Shown here piece by piece: positions 1-12,065 of a DNA stretch of 64,000 nt (positions within the stretch are counted from its first letter, which is position 1; each line of letters begins with the position of its first letter). Both the position numbers and the translations under genes were made by a program. The notes below the pieces were generated by a model that saw only the letters and a list, made by a program, of their open reading frames with translations, searched no databases and was not told where the DNA came from. This DNA comes from Piper betle (lineage: Eukaryota; Streptophyta; Magnoliopsida; Piperales; Piperaceae): NCBI GenBank assembly GCA_033002965.1, contig JAURVB010012918.1:1-64000 (forward strand), given 5' to 3'.

Positions 1-461
1 TCCCGACCGCCGTCGAGGCTGGCCGGAGCCCCGATTGGAGAACGCCGCCGCCGCCACCCACCTTCGACGCCGCCGCTGTAACGACCCGCCATTTTTCACG
101 ATATTGTGGGCCTAACTGGCTAGTTGTTACTCAAAAGTAAGTAATTATGTCAAACATTTTTTTATAAATAATAACATACATAAACATCCCACAGTCTTGG
201 ACCGTTTCCCAGCAGCCACACTTATTTCTCAATTTAAAAGAAAAGGAGTCCTCATATTTATTTTGCTCCATACTCTGGATGTCAATCACCTAATCTTGTA
301 TCTGCACACCTGCGGAGGCAATTCCGCATTAGTGATTACAACACTAAGTAGTATAATAGATAAAACAAAACAAGTACATTCCACTATTTCCTTATGTTTA
401 TTTTAATATGCGGTGGAGCGATTCCGCTATACTCCAAAACAATGCGGAGGAGGTGTCCGCT

Positions 462-860
462 GTGATCCGCACACCCCGGCCGTAGCCTTTTTATGGGGAG
501 GCTACCACTACCGTCTCCAGTGCCAGTGCCTCGCACACCCCGGCCGTAGCCTTTTTGTGGGGTAGCTATCACTGCACTCGGGTGATTGCTATGCCCTGTT
601 TGTGGGGAAGCTCTCACTACCAATTCTAGTGCCAGTGCCTCGCACACCCCGGCCGTAGCCTTTTTATGGGGACGCTGCTTAGCCTCACTGCAACTCCAGT
701 GCCAGTGCCTCACACACCCCGGCCGTAGCCTTTTATAGTGCTAGGCCAGTGCCTCACACACCCTGGCCGAGCCTTTTAGGGGCGACATGCACTCAGTGCG
801 ATGGAGGAATCGCCGTGCCTCACTCACCCCGGCCGTAGCCTTTTTATGGGGCGGCTATCA
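462..860 (-). repeat. Type A LTR tandem array
   Basis: Units contain CCCCGGCCGTAGCC, a T-run, ATGGGGAGGCTATCACT, and GTGCCAGTGCCTCGCACAC. They come in a short form of about 64 bp and a long form of about 110 bp with an extra TTTGTGGGGAAGCTCTCACT segment. The array sits between the palindromic box and the GACTGAGTCAATT box, as in other type A LTRs here. The open frames through it follow from the repeat and are not genes. Confidence 0.85.
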
Positions 861-1076
861 CTACTCCAAAACAATATCGATGCATTACATGATTCACACA
901 CATAACACGACCCAGTGTCGGACTGAGTCAATTCATTAACCCCGGTTGCACTTCGTGCATGGTGGTCGAATCTGGGCTCAGGCCGACCTAGGCTACCAAC
1001 AAGGAAAATACGATGTTCTACCTATTATACGTACCTGATTTGTGATTACGTCTGACTGTGATCCGTGAACCCTAAT

Positions 1077-1378
1077 ACAGTAATGGGGAGGTCGCCTGGG
1101 ACGGAGATGAGGGATGAAATACTCACACAGTAATGGGGAGGTCGCCTGGGACGGAGATGAGGGATGAAATACTCCCTCCTCCTGCATATATATACACTTC
1201 AACCATTCCCTCCATTAAATTCTCATACCCCATCATCCATTGGTATTTCCTAGGTTCAATGACCCCTTCATTAAATTCTCACACCCCATCATCCATTGGT
1301 ATTTCCTAGGTTCAACGACCCCTTCATTAAATTCTCACACCCCATCATCCATTGGTATTTCCTAGGTTCAACGACCCC
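1077..1378. repeat. 50-bp duplication and 56-bp triplication inside the solo LTR
   Basis: A 50-bp segment beginning ACAGTAATGGGGAGG is present at 1077 and again at 1127. Further on, ATTAAATTCTCA...CCTAGGTTCAA occurs three times with a 56-bp period (starts near 1214, 1270 and 1326), nearly identical between copies. These local tandem duplications are absent from the other type A LTRs in the window and therefore look recent. Confidence 0.85.
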
Positions 1379-3684
1379 TTCTCCTTTTTAAAGAATAAAT
1401 GACGGCTAGGGTTTGTGGAAGCACCCTTTCATCATAATTCCTTTAACCGGGTAATTGGGTAATTAACACGGTTCACTTAACCTTTTCACTCAACCTCTTA
1501 AATGGTATGGTTCACTTAATTAATGTGTTCGACTCGACTGATTCAACTAGAATCGTCCGATTAGAAATTACTTTTCAATTTAACTGGGTAATTCATACTT
1601 AACCAGCTAATGAAAATTTTTTTTTTCCGGGTCTTACAGCCGCCGACGGCCATCGCCGCCTCGGTTGCTCTTGTTTGACACCGCCATCGGACCAAGCTCG
1701 TCGAGCTGGTGCCGATAGACCCCCTGATTGCCCTGTCCCGAATCCTCGCCGGAAAACCGTCGGAATCCGCCGGAAAACCGCCGACACTCGCCGGAAAACC
1801 GCCGGAACCGCCGGAAAATTGGATTTGTGGGAAATTCGCCGGATCATCCGCCGAACGCACCCAGTCCAATCTGATCGGACTTCGGACGCCGCTAGGTGCC
1901 GAATTCGAGTTTCGAGCCGCGAAACGGAAACCCTAGCCGTCGCCGATTTTCGACGACGCGAGGTATAATTTATTTTAACTTAATTAATTGAAAGTATTGA
2001 TTATTAGAATTTGCATGCTATGATTGATGAATTGTGCATTGTAATTACTTATATAAATGTGGATTTGATTTAGAATAAAATATGAAATTTGTGGAATTGT
2101 GTGGTGTTAAAAATAGAAGTTATGAAACTAATTAGGGTTATTAGGTAATGATCATGATCTAATGCAAACTAGCCTAAGTAGACTTGCTAGAATTGATATA
2201 GGTTAATGTGTGTTGATTGATGAGTGATTGTGTTGATTGTGCGTGCATGCTATAGGATGTGTGATTCATCATGCGGGCGTTAGTTTTTAGCTTGATTGTG
2301 TAGGTACGGTGTAGGAGCTCGCCGCCTAGGCGCGTGGACCCGTTTGGAGCTTCTACCAGGTCCGTTTAGGACTCGTTCTCTGTTTTACGCTACTCTATTG
2401 TTTATTTGATTTATCATGTGCAGGACGAGTTAAGTGGCGTTTTATCGGATCCCACTTAACTCGGGCCATTTAGCCAACAGTTCTTTTTCGGATTAATAAC
2501 CCTCGAGGATGAGATCCCTCGAGTTTGTTTTCGAACTTCAGATCCAGCTCACGATGCCTTCGGGCCTATTGTATAAATCCCAACCCAGGCCTATATATAT
2601 ATAGTTTTCGTGTTTTCGGTGAGAGATGGAATGAGGGTTACTTGCGGCCACGTCTTCAGATAGGGCGTGTGCCCGGAAGAGCGGGCTCTGGAGCTGGGGA
2701 GAACCCACTTCGTTCCCGAAGGATCCGGACAACTCCACCTTTGAGTTCCTCAAACCCGGAGAAGTGTGGAGGTTTACGGGTACTGCAATGCAGCGCATGT
2801 CTAGACTTGTGGTTCAAAGGGTACTGAAGGCGACTGCCTGAGAGTGCTCGGCCTTTGTGCTCAAGGCCAGGAGTAATATGGAAGGTGCAGAGGGCGGTAA
2901 GGAATGAAATTTGATGCGAGAAGCGATAGAGAAATGGCCAAGGTATGAGAATGAGAAAGATAGGGGGACGCTGTCGACCCGAGGGCGACGGCCCGACGGC
3001 GACGGCTCCCGTATGTGCCCTGATGAGAGTTCTTGAGGAAGTATATGGTTTTGATTCAACAGGAGAGTTTGCTCTCCTGTGCCAGATTGATATTAGTTAT
3101 TTTCCGGGCCGGTAACACTCGTTACTGACGGTTTTTCTATATATATGTAGGTGAGGAATGCGAGCGATGAAAGCTGTCGGGACTGCGGAGGAGCAGCACG
3201 GAACCGCGCACACATGTACCTGCCGCGTGTAACGTATGTATAATGACGGTGTGTTCTTGTTATGCAAATGATAATTTTGATGTGTTTCCGTGAATGAATT
3301 ATTTGTTATGAAACGAACTGATAAATATGACTGAGTAGGGAGCCTTGGAGTTCAGACTCGGCTCGGGTAAAAACGAATGAGATAATGATTTAATGTTATG
3401 TTAGATTGTTTTGTGTTATTGTGTTTTCATAAAATAGTATATATTTTCTTTTGGTTTTTCATTTGTCGTTTTGTCTTATTTTGCTTGTACATCATAGCAT
3501 GCATGTAGGACTCCGTTAGAACCCAATCGTTCCCATTCATGCATTTCATATTTGCATCTCCATCTTGAGACGCCGAGAGTAGATCCTGGTCGGCTTAACC
3601 GAATCTAGTAGATTAGCGAACGGTTCGGTCGCCGGTGACATTTCCGGGTCGGTTCACGGGTGAACCGAAACGGGGTGTTACAGC

Positions 3685-4030
3685 CAGTGCCTTGCAAACC
3701 CCGGCCGTAGCCTTTTTATGGGGAGGCTATCACTGCACTCAGGTGATTGCTATGCCCCGTTTGTGGGGAAGCTCTCACTGCCAACTCTAGTGCCAGTGCC
3801 TCACACACCCCGGCCGTAGCCTTTTTATGGGGAGGCTATCACTGCACTCTGGTGATTGCTACGCCCCGTTTGTGGGGAAGCTCTCACTGCCAACTCTAGT
3901 GCCAGTGCCTCACACACCCCGGCCGTAGCCTTTTTATGGGGAGGCTATCACTGCACTCCAGTGCGATGGAGGAATCGCTGTGCCTCGCTCACCCCGGCCG
4001 TAGCCTTTTTATGGGGTGGCTATCACTACT
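3685..4030 (-). repeat. Type A LTR tandem array
   Basis: This is the same unit family as at 462-860 (CCCCGGCCGTAGCC, T-run, ATGGGGAGGCTATCACTGCACTC). The B LTR ends exactly inside this array, at 3682/3683. Confidence 0.85.
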
Positions 4031-5793
4031 CCAAAACAATGTCGATGCATTACACAATTTACGCACATAATACGACCCCGTGTCGGACTGAGTCAATTCT
4101 TTGACCCCGGTTGCACTCGGTGCATGGTGGTCGAATCTGGGCTCAGGCCGACCTAGGCTACCAACAAGGAAAGTACGATGTTCTACCTATTATACGTACC
4201 TGACTTGTGATTTCGTCTGACTGTGATCCGCTAACCCTAATCTGAATGAGGGCATAAAATTATACATTAGTATAATTTTATTTTGCATGAACCTACATGC
4301 AACTACATGACTAATATACTATCAATTTTAAATGATGTAATTAGTTCATGTTAGTCTTCATTTCTTATTAAATTTTCAGTAATTCTAATGATAATTAATT
4401 ATTAATTATCCCCATCCAAATCCCCATTATCTAATTGATAATTTAATTATTAACATGTCCCATACTTACCTGGTTGCCATTCTACTTTAACAATTCATTT
4501 AACGACCCCAAAGCTCCCAGCTTTATTGTAGTCAACCAGCGAAAGCCGGTATTCTCACCATGCATGGCGACCAACCAGTAACGTGGCGGCCTCCATTTGC
4601 TGCTATGGCGTCTCCAACTTGGCCACCACATGGCAACCCTCAACCAGTCCTTGGCGACCCTCTTCCGGCTACCCAATCAGCAACCCCGACCTGACCATGG
4701 TGACTCCATGTTGGTCACATAATCAGCCCATGACCCATGGCAGCGTCTCCCTAGTCGGCTACATAAACAGCACCCGACCAGACCCATGGCGACTACTCTA
4801 GTCAGCCACATAAACAGCACCCGACCAACATGTCTTCTTTTCCTTCCACCCAATTTCAGACCCCATCTTCTATCTACCCCACTGATCCTATTGGAAAAAA
4901 CCCCAAAGATCCAATCTTTATCCGCTGCTATCTCATGGAACTCGGACTACACCCTACATGGGGACCTTAATTTCACCATTCATGGTGGTCGACCAGCAGC
5001 CATGGCGACCATGTCCTGCCCCATCAAGGTGACGACCAGCACCACCCCAAGTGACGACCAGTCTGCCCTTTCCATGGCGGATCCACGTCTGGCCAGCAAC
5101 ACCACCCATGGCAACACCAACCTAGTCTCCCTTCACGTTCCTGATTTACATCCCTCCCCGATGGTCTGACTCGGCCACCCAAGGTGACTCCGTCCGGCCA
5201 GCCGCACCGCTGGGAGCACTCCCTACTTCCAGCACGTCAACCCAACTCACAAGGATGGAAGATGGTGTTGTTGCTGCTGCAAAAACAGCAAGACGTCCTC
5301 CTGGTTTTCTTCTTCCCTTGTTGATTTCTCATTTGATTCTTATGTTTATCATGTTTATGATTTATGCAACATGTGTATGCATGCAATAGAAGAAAAAGAA
5401 AGGAAAAGAAATTACCCGAGCGAAGGAGGAAAACCAGCGTCTGTCCAAGGAGGAAAAAGATGTAGATGACGCCCTCCCCTTCTCCTTTTATCAAGAATAA
5501 GATGACGGCTAGGGTATGTGGAAACACCCTTCCACCGTAATTCCTTTAACCGGGTAATTGGGTAATCAACACGGTTCACTTAACCATTTCACTTAACCTC
5601 TTAAATGGGTACATGGTTTAGTTCACTTAAATGGTTAAATGGATAAGTAATGTGGTCGACTCGACCGATTCAACTAGAATCGTCCGGTTAGAAATTACTT
5701 TTCAATTAACCGGGTAATTCATACTTAACCAGCTAACGAATTTTTTCCACGTTCGATCCCACCGCGTCGAACGTTATTTTTTATTATTATTGT

Positions 5794-5818
5794 TATATAT
5801 ATATATATATATATATAT
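5794..5818. repeat. (TA)n microsatellite
   Basis: A run of about 12 TA units follows a short TTA-rich stretch just inside the LTR terminus. Other members have (AAT)n at the same place. Confidence 0.9.
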
Positions 5819-5833
5819 TTCCGGGTCTTTACA

Positions 5834-6165
5834 ACGCTGTAGAACGAGGACCCCACAGTTTGAGGTAAAATTCTATTGAAAATGTTAGTATGGATGTTTT
5901 ATTTGACTTGGGGTGTGCACATTCGTTCCTATCATCCCAATTAGTTAAGAGTTTAGGACTCCAAATATTTACATTACCCAAGACTTATAAGGTCATTACG
6001 GCAACGAGAGATGGGGAAGTCACAACGTTAGGAGTGACTAACCTATCCTTAGATATACAAGGGAAACCCTATGTATGGAATTTCATTGTCTAGGGATAAT
6101 AAGCTTTGATGTACTGTTGGGAATGGACTGGTTGTCTGCACACCAGGCTTTTCTCGACCTGTAAA
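5834..6165 (+). pseudogene. Ty3/gypsy retropepsin (protease) fragment
   Basis: The readable part begins near 5870 and matches the aspartic protease of Tekay-like gypsy Pol, which cuts the Gag-Pol precursor. The active-site region reads FDLGCAHSFLSS instead of the usual D-S-G-A type motif, so the residue after the catalytic Asp is Leu. The frame runs to a stop at 6093. The conserved tail SFDVLLGMDWLSAH follows in another frame at about 6100-6145, so there is a frameshift near 6090. Gag and the primer site are missing because the reverse LTR ends at 5833. It is dead as a protein. Confidence 0.75.
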
Positions 6166-6263
6166 GGGAGTAGAGTGTTGATGAAACCTTGTAATTGTGA
6201 GATGGGGGTCATTTTCTGAGGGTCGTGGAATGATCCATCCTCTTGTATTGTAGTAATAGAAAA

Positions 6264-6820
6264 GCTGTTGTAGGCAGGCTTCATCTGACCAGGTACTTCT
6301 GGGGAGCCCCTATTCTTTTCGTAAAGAAGAAGGATGGCTCACTTTGATTGTGTATTGACTATAGCCAGCTCAATCAAGTGACAGTCAAGAATTGGTACCC
6401 CTTAACGAGGATTGATGATTTATTTGATCAATCGAAAACAATCGGAATATTTTCAAAAATAGACTTGTGGTCCGGATATCATCAACTGCTAGTGAACGAA
6501 TCTGACATACAGAAAACGGCTTTCCGAACTCGATATGGACATTATGAGTTTCTGGTTATGCCTTTTGGTCTGACAAATGCACCAGCGGCCTTCATGTCAC
6601 TTATGAACACAGTGTTCCACGAATACTTGGATAAGTTTATTATTGTGTTTGTGGATGACATTCTGGTCTATTCAAATAGTGAGGAGGACCATGGGAAATA
6701 CTTGTCCATTGCTCTTCAAGTTTTGAGGGAGAATCAATTGTTATGACTTCTGGCTGAAGGAGGTGAATTTCCTCGGACATGTTGTCTCAAAGGCAGGGGT
6801 TGCAGTGGATCCATAAAAAG
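6264..6820 (+). pseudogene. Ty3/gypsy reverse transcriptase fragment
   Basis: RT fingers and palm copy the element RNA into cDNA. A broken start (AGFI...P..S.GEPLFF) near 6264-6330 leads into an open stretch 6348-6746 with catalytic Asp in [10 protein letters not shown], the [12 protein letters not shown] motif and FVDDILVYS, whose DD codons lie at 6654-6659. A small deletion near 6742 removes the residues normally following ENQL, and a stop lies near 6813. Between protease and RT, 6166-6263 is much shorter than usual. It is the same family as the copy at 34449-36419 but more decayed. Confidence 0.85.
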
Positions 6821-7678
6821 TGAGAGCAGTTAGTAATTGGCCACTACCCAAGTCAGTCACAGACATCCGAAGTTTCCTTGGACTAGCAGGTTACTTTTGG
6901 CAGTTCATTAAAGATTTCTCCTTGGTGGCATCGACAATGACTAAGCTTACAGACAAGGGAGTCAAGTTCGAATGGAGTAACAAGTGTGAGGAGAGTTTCC
7001 AATCTTTGTAGAAGAGTTTAACTACTGCACCAGTTTTGACTATACCAAATGGCAACGAAGGATTCGTGGTCTTCAGTGATGCATCTCTAGTGGGGTTAGG
7101 AAGTGTCCTTATGCAAGATGGTAAGGTGGTGGCTTATGCCTCTCGCCAATTGAAGATTCACGACCAAAATTATGCAACCCATGACTTGGAACTGGCAGCA
7201 GTTGTGTTTGCTCTGAAAATTTTGAGACACTATTTGTATGGAGCTCAGTTCGAGGTTTTCACCGACCACCAAAGTTTGAAATATATCTTCACCAAGAATG
7301 ACCTTTAACCTTCGATAGAGGTGGTGGATAGAATACTTGAAGGACTATAATTTCCAAATTTTATACCATCAGGGAAAAGCGAACGTTGTAGCCGACGCAT
7401 TGAGTCGGAAGGGCAAGGTGGACAAGCGTCAGCAACTAGCTAGACTTTGGGCTATGTCAACTGAGGTGGTAGCTATTAACCCTGTGGAACGAATGACAGG
7501 ACTACTAGCGAACCTGGTTATCTCCAATGAATTGGTGGAGCGAGTTAAGCTAACACAAATGGAAGATGAGAAGCTGAATGAAATGTTGGACAAAACTCCT
7601 CACATTGTAGTAGATTCCAACAGTGTAATCAGATTTAGAGGGAGGTTGTGTGTACCCAACAATGATGCACTAAAGTGA
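6820..7678 (+). pseudogene. Ty3/gypsy RT connection and RNase H fragment
   Basis: The stretch 6820-7011 encodes the thumb/connection ([17 protein letters not shown]). The stretch 7036-7308 encodes RNase H, with Asp in FSDAS, Glu in DLELAAVV and Asp in FTDHQSL, which degrades the RNA strand during reverse transcription. The stretch 7337-7678 continues with [13 protein letters not shown] into the integrase linker. Stops near 7009 (TAG) and 7305 (TAA) and a frame change near 7310 break it. The domain order is normal for gypsy elements. Confidence 0.85.
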
Positions 7679-8957
7679 GATATCCTGGAGGAAGCTCATC
7701 GTTCAAGGTTCTCAATACACCCTGGTGTTACAAAGATGTACCAGGATTTAAAACGAACCTACTGGTGGATTGGGATGAAGAGGGATGTGGTGGATTTTGT
7801 TTCCAAGTGTCAGACGTGCCAATTGATCAAAGCCCAACATCAACTACCCGGTGGATTATTACAACCTTTAGAGATACCTACCTAGAAATGGGAGCGTGTC
7901 ACATGTGATTTTATTACTAAACTCCCAAGGACTTTGAAGAGACATGACTCTATATGGGTAGTTGTGGACCGTTTGACTAAGGCAGCTCACTTTATCCCCA
8001 CAAAATCAACAAGGACGGCGGAATACTTAGCAGAACTGTACATAAATAACATTGTCAGGCTGCATGGAATTCCAAAGGAGATAGTCTCTGACAGAGATCC
8101 CCTATTCACGTCACATTTTTGGGAAGTTTTCCAAAAAGCTATGGGGACCCAAATCAAGTTAAGTACAACATATCACCCCCAAACTGATGGTCAGAGTGAG
8201 AGGACCAATCAAACCTTGGAGGATTTGTTGAGAGCTTGCATCCTCGACTGGGGAGGAGATTGGGAGAAACACCTAGCCTTGGCTGAATTCACCTATAATA
8301 ACTCTTACCAAGCCAGTATAGGAATGGCACCGTTTGAAGCTTTATACGGTAGGCCTTGTCGATCTCCATCATGCTGGTTGGAGTCTACAGAGGTGGTTAT
8401 AGTCGGGCCAGAGATGGTGAGAGAAGCAGCTGAAAAGGTGCAACTCATCCAGCAAAGGCTTAAGGCAGCTCAGGATCGGCAGAAAAGTTATGCTGACACT
8501 CGAAGGAAGGACTTAGAATTCCAAGTTGGGAGTTCGTCTACCTTAAGACCTCACCTAAAAGGGAGTGATCAGATTTAGAACATCAGGGAAGTTGAAGCCA
8601 AGATTCATAGGACCATTTCCAATTCTGGATCGAATCGGAAGTTGTGCATATAGATTAGCATTACCACCAAGCCTTGATGGTGTACACAATGTCTTTCATG
8701 TGTCAATGCTAAAGAAATATGTACGAGATGAGAATCACATTATCACAAATTTTGCAGATTTAGAGCTACAATCAGATTTAACCTACGAGGAAAAACCGAT
8801 TCGCATCTTCGCAAGGGAAACAAAGACACTCTGTAACGAGGAGATCCCTTTGGTAAAGGTATTATGGTGAAATCAGGGATCAGAAGAAGCTACATGGGAG
8901 ACTAAATAGGAAATGGACAAAAAATATCCTAGCTTGTTTGTAGCATTAAATCCGTGT
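7675..8957 (+). pseudogene. Ty3/gypsy integrase with C-terminal domain, broken
   Basis: The zinc-binding part (about 7690-7820: H/H then CQTC in shifted frames) is followed by the catalytic core in 7934-8578. The core has Asp in WVVVDRLTK, Asp in VSDRDPLF and Glu in QSERTNQTLE (D,D-35-E), which inserts cDNA into the genome. After a frameshift near 8535 the C-terminal part (8565-8870) has the [11 protein letters not shown] and HVSMLKKYV motifs. A chromodomain-like end (EEATWET..., SLFVAL) is crossed by stops near 8868 and 8907. These motifs and their order fit the chromovirus branch. Confidence 0.85.
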
Positions 8958-9045
8958 AATTGTTGTAACATGGACATATATCGAAGATGCACTTAATCAT
9001 CAATATCCTATTTATGCTATAATATTCGGGGATGAAATAATTCTA

Positions 9046-9056
9046 AGTTGGGAAGA
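9046..9056 (+). other. Polypurine tract
   Basis: AGTTGGGAAGA lies directly before the LTR start TGTAGAGACT at 9058. It follows the CGGGGATGAAAT sequence typical of the 3' untranslated part of this lineage. It primes plus-strand DNA synthesis. Confidence 0.8.
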
Positions 9057-9057
9057 T

Positions 9058-9893
9058 TGTAGAGACTCGGAAAAAATAATAATAATAATAATAATAATAA
9101 TGATGTTCGACGCAGTGGGATCGAACGTGGGAAAAAAATTCATTAGCTGGATAATTATGAATTACCCATTTAATTGAAAAATAATTTTTAATTGGATAAT
9201 ACTAGTTGAATCGGTCGAGTCGACAACATTATTTATCCAATTAACCAATTAAGTGAACCATACCATGTACCCATTTAACAGGTTAAGTGAAATGGTTAAG
9301 TAGACCATGTTGATTACCCTATTACCCGGTTAAAGGAATTACGGTGAAATGGTGCTTCCACGTACCCTAGCCGTAATTTTATTCATTATAAAAGGAAAAG
9401 GGGGGGGCATCATATACATTCTTCCTATCTCCCTCTTCTTCATTTTCTTCCATGCATATTTTAATTTGATAATAAGCTTTATAATCATGAGGATTAAAAG
9501 TTTAAAATCAACAAGAAACAAATATAATTTTACACCGGAGAAACTAAAATTGCTGACGAGTTTCCCCTGTTCGGCGAGATGGGCAAGCCTTGTTAGGAAT
9601 CAGTGGCGATGACCGTTCTGACGTCGGAAGATGGTCCAACTCTCTTCGTCGATCAGTATAGGGTTGATCTCACGGTTGTGGATGCCGGCCTAGGGTGGTG
9701 AATAGAAAAAAATAGGGGACGGCGGCGAAAATAGGGGCGACGGTGGAGGGTGAAGAAATCCGGCCATTCTGGGTAGCGACGGGTCCAATATGGCCGGGGA
9801 AGGTTGATTGGTGGTCGACGGCGACGAGGCGACCACCCAATTGAGGCGGCGTCGCTCGCCGGCGGTGGAATCGCCGCCGCCAGCGCGCCGCTA
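9058..9893 (+). mobile_element. 3' LTR of the 5834-8957 element, truncated
   Basis: It begins TGTAGAGACTCGG right after the purine tract, then an (AAT)n run, GATCGAACGTGGG, AT-rich repeats of AACC/GGTTAA, and a candidate promoter with TATAAAAGG at 9387-9395. Sequence matching the LTR at 30538 continues to 9893 (GACGAGGCGACCACCCAATTG). There the next LTR begins at 9894. The missing remainder is not found after 14056, so insertion was accompanied by, or followed by, loss. Confidence 0.8.
9387..9395 (+). promoter_or_regulatory. Candidate TATA box of LTR
   Basis: TATAAAAGG lies about 330 bp into the LTR, after a TACCCTAGCCG motif and before a C/T-rich stretch. The same layout occurs at 10258-10266 and, as TATAAAGG, at 30735 and 37416. 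Confidence 0.5.
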
Positions 9894-9909
9894 TGTAAAG
9901 ACATGGAAA

Positions 9910-9953
<44 letters not shown>

Positions 9954-12065
9954 TAATAATAATAATAATAATGACGTTCGACGCAGTGGGATCGAACGTG
10001 GGAAAAAAATTCATTAGCTCCATAAATATGAATTACCTGGATAATTGAAAAGTAATTTTTAATTGGATAATTCTAGTTGAATCGGTCGAGTCGACTACAT
10101 TACTTATCCAATTAACCATTTAAGTGAACCATACCATGTACCCGTTTAACAAGTTAAGTGAAATGGTTAAGTAGACCATGTTGATTACCCAATTTCCCGA
10201 TTAAAGGAATTAAAGTGAAAGGGTGCTTACACGTACCATAGCCATCATTTTATTCATTATAAAAGGAAAAGGAGGGGGGGGGCGTCATCTACATTTTTCC
10301 GCCTTAGACAGACACCGGATTTCCTCCTTCGCTCGGGTAATTTTCTTTCCTTTCTTTTTCTTTTGTTGCATGCATACACATGTTGCATAAATCATAAACA
10401 TGATAAACATAAGAATTAAATGAGAAATCAACAAGGGAAGAAGAAAAACCAGGTGGACGTCCTGCTGTTTTCCAGCAGCAACCATGCCATGTTTCCTTCC
10501 ATAGTGCGGGGTTGACGTGCTGGAGGTGGGAATTGCTGCCAAAGGTGATGCTGGCCGGAAGGAGTCACCGTGGAGGGCCAAAACAGACCGTCGAGGAGGC
10601 ACGCAGGTCTGAAATCAGAGGGGAGAACAGGTCGGTGTTGCCATGGGTGGTGTTACTGGCCAGACGTGGATCCGCCATGGAAAGTGCAGACAGGTCGTCA
10701 CCTGGGGTGGTGCTGGTCGTCACCTTGATGGGGCGGGACATGGTCGCCATGGCTGCTGGTCGGCCACCATTAATGGTCAAATTAAGGTCCCGATATAGGG
10801 TATAGTCGGAGTTTCATGAGATAGCAGCGCATAAAGATTGGATCTTTGGGGTAGATAGAAGATGGAGGTCTGAAATTGGGTGGAAGGAAAAGAAGACATG
10901 CTGGTCGGGTGTTGTTTATGTGGCCAACTAGAGTAGTTGTCATGGGTCTAATCGGGTGCTGTTTATGTGGCTGACTAGGGTAGAGTGCCATGGGTCATGG
11001 GCTGATTATGTGATCGACATGGAGTCATCATGGTCAGTTATGGGTTGCTGATTGGGTGGCCGGAATGGGGTTGCCAAGGACTGGTTGAGGGTTGCTATGT
11101 GGTGCCCAAGTTGGAGACGCCATGGCAGCAAATGGAGGCCGCCACGTTACTGGTTGGTCGCCATGCATGATGAAAATACCGGCTTTCCACGGGTTGACTA
11201 TAATAAGGCTGGGAGCTTTGGGGTCATTAAATGAATTGTTAAAGTAGAATGGCAACTAGGTAAATTTGGGAGAACTCGATGCGGTTGAGTTAGAATATAA
11301 GGTAAATACAAAAGAATTAAATATGGGACATGTTAACAATTAAATTATCAATTAGATAATGGGGATTTGGATGGGGATAATAAATAATTAATTATCATTA
11401 GAATTACTGAAAATTTAATAAGAAATGAAGACTAACATGAACTAATTACATCATTTAAAATTGATAGTATATTAGTCATGTTAGTTGCATGTAGGTTCAT
11501 GCAAAATAAAATTATACTAATGTATAATTTTATGCCCTCACTCAGATGAGGGTTCGTGGGTCACAGTCAGACGAAATCACAAGTCAGGTACAGTATAATA
11601 GCTAGAACATAATATTTTCTTTGTTGGTAGCCTTTGTCGGCCTGAGACCAGATTCGACCACCATGCACCGAGTGCAACCGGGGTCAAAGAATTGACTCAG
11701 TACGACACTGGGTCGTATTATGTGCGTAAAGTTTGTAATGCATTACATTTTTTTGGAGTAGTGATAGTTGCCCCATAAAAAGGCTACGGCCAGGGTGAGC
11801 AAGGCACAACGATTCCTCCATCGCACTGTGGTGCAGTGATAGCCTCCCCATAAAAAGGCTATGGCCAGGGTGAGCAAGGCACAACGATTCCTCCATTGCA
11901 CTAGAGTGTATTGATTGGCCTCCCCATAAAAAGGCTACGGCCGGGGAGTGTGAGGCACTGGCACTAGAGCTGGAGAGCTTACCCACAAACGGGGCGTAGC
12001 AATCACTTGAGTGTAGTGATAGCCTCCCCATAGAGGGCTACGGCTGGGGTGTACAAGGCACTGGC
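9894..12065 (+). mobile_element. Forward type A LTR, 3' truncated
   Basis: It starts TGTAAAGACATGG at 9894 with a long (AAT)n run (about 9909-9972) and TATAAAAGG at 10258-10266. It follows the reverse complement of 5833-3683 block by block and ends in the type A array near 12065. The conserved LTR end (palindromic box to TTACA) is missing. The flank CGCTA on the left is not repeated after 14056. No protein gene is supported; the open frames here are LTR sequence. Confidence 0.8.
9909..9972. repeat. (AAT)n microsatellite at LTR start
   Basis: About 20 AAT units run with a few TGAT interruptions. They lie between the LTR start and the conserved GACGTTCGACGCAGTGGGA sequence. A shorter run lies at 9078-9101 in the neighbouring LTR. 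Confidence 0.9.

Larger units (their letters stand above)
77..1638 (-). mobile_element. Solo LTR, Tekay-like, type A array
   Basis: This LTR reads TGTAACGACCC at 77 and CGGGTCTTACA at 1638, so in its own orientation it starts TGTAAGACCCGG. It is flanked by a perfect 5-bp duplication GCCGC (72-76 and 1639-1643). It has no internal region, so it is a solo LTR left by LTR-LTR recombination. It carries the conserved palindromic box (312-327), the type A tandem array (462-860), a conserved box near 905-1005, and the AAACCCTAG-type element near 1405. It is shorter than the other type A LTRs because the large middle block seen at 4260-5235 is missing. Confidence 0.9.
1..3682 (+). mobile_element. Family B LTR, 5' end outside window, split by a solo LTR
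   Basis: Positions 1-76 and 1639-3682 form one GC-rich to AT-rich LTR ending in GGGGTGTTACA at 3682. The same sequence occurs in reverse as a complete LTR at 60958-63760, which starts (own orientation) TGTAAAACCC. Shared blocks include the CCGGAAAA-rich stretch (1740-1830), AACCCTAGCCGTCGCC near 1930 and the GTAGGAGCTCGCCGCC region near 2310. It is interrupted at 77-1638 by a different LTR. It appears inserted in the tandem array of the reverse LTR continuing at 3683, but the left flank is off the window, so the target duplication cannot be checked. No coding sequence is convincing; the proline/arginine-rich open frames near 1680-1970 are GC-rich LTR sequence. Confidence 0.75.
3683..5833 (-). 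mobile_element. Reverse type A LTR, portion right of the B insertion
   Basis: The end CGGGTCTTTACA at 5833 corresponds to the LTR start TGTAAAGACCCGG in reverse. The body matches, in opposite orientation, the LTR at 9894-12065: array (3685-4030), box near 4075-4175, AT-rich block (4260-4480), ATGG-rich block (4480-5235) and the U3-like end with AACCGGGTAAT and TTCGATCCCACCGCGTCGAACG. Its left part lies beyond the B LTR and off the window. It abuts forward pol at 5834, so it inserted in opposite orientation into that element. Confidence 0.8.

Noticed and set aside
384..713. 109-residue minus-strand frame and similar frames at 3856, 11684 and 45399
   Set aside because: They follow the type A tandem array and are not conserved as one frame among copies.
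462..860. CRISPR array
   Set aside because: There are no uniform repeats with unique spacers; it is an imperfect LTR minisatellite in plant DNA.
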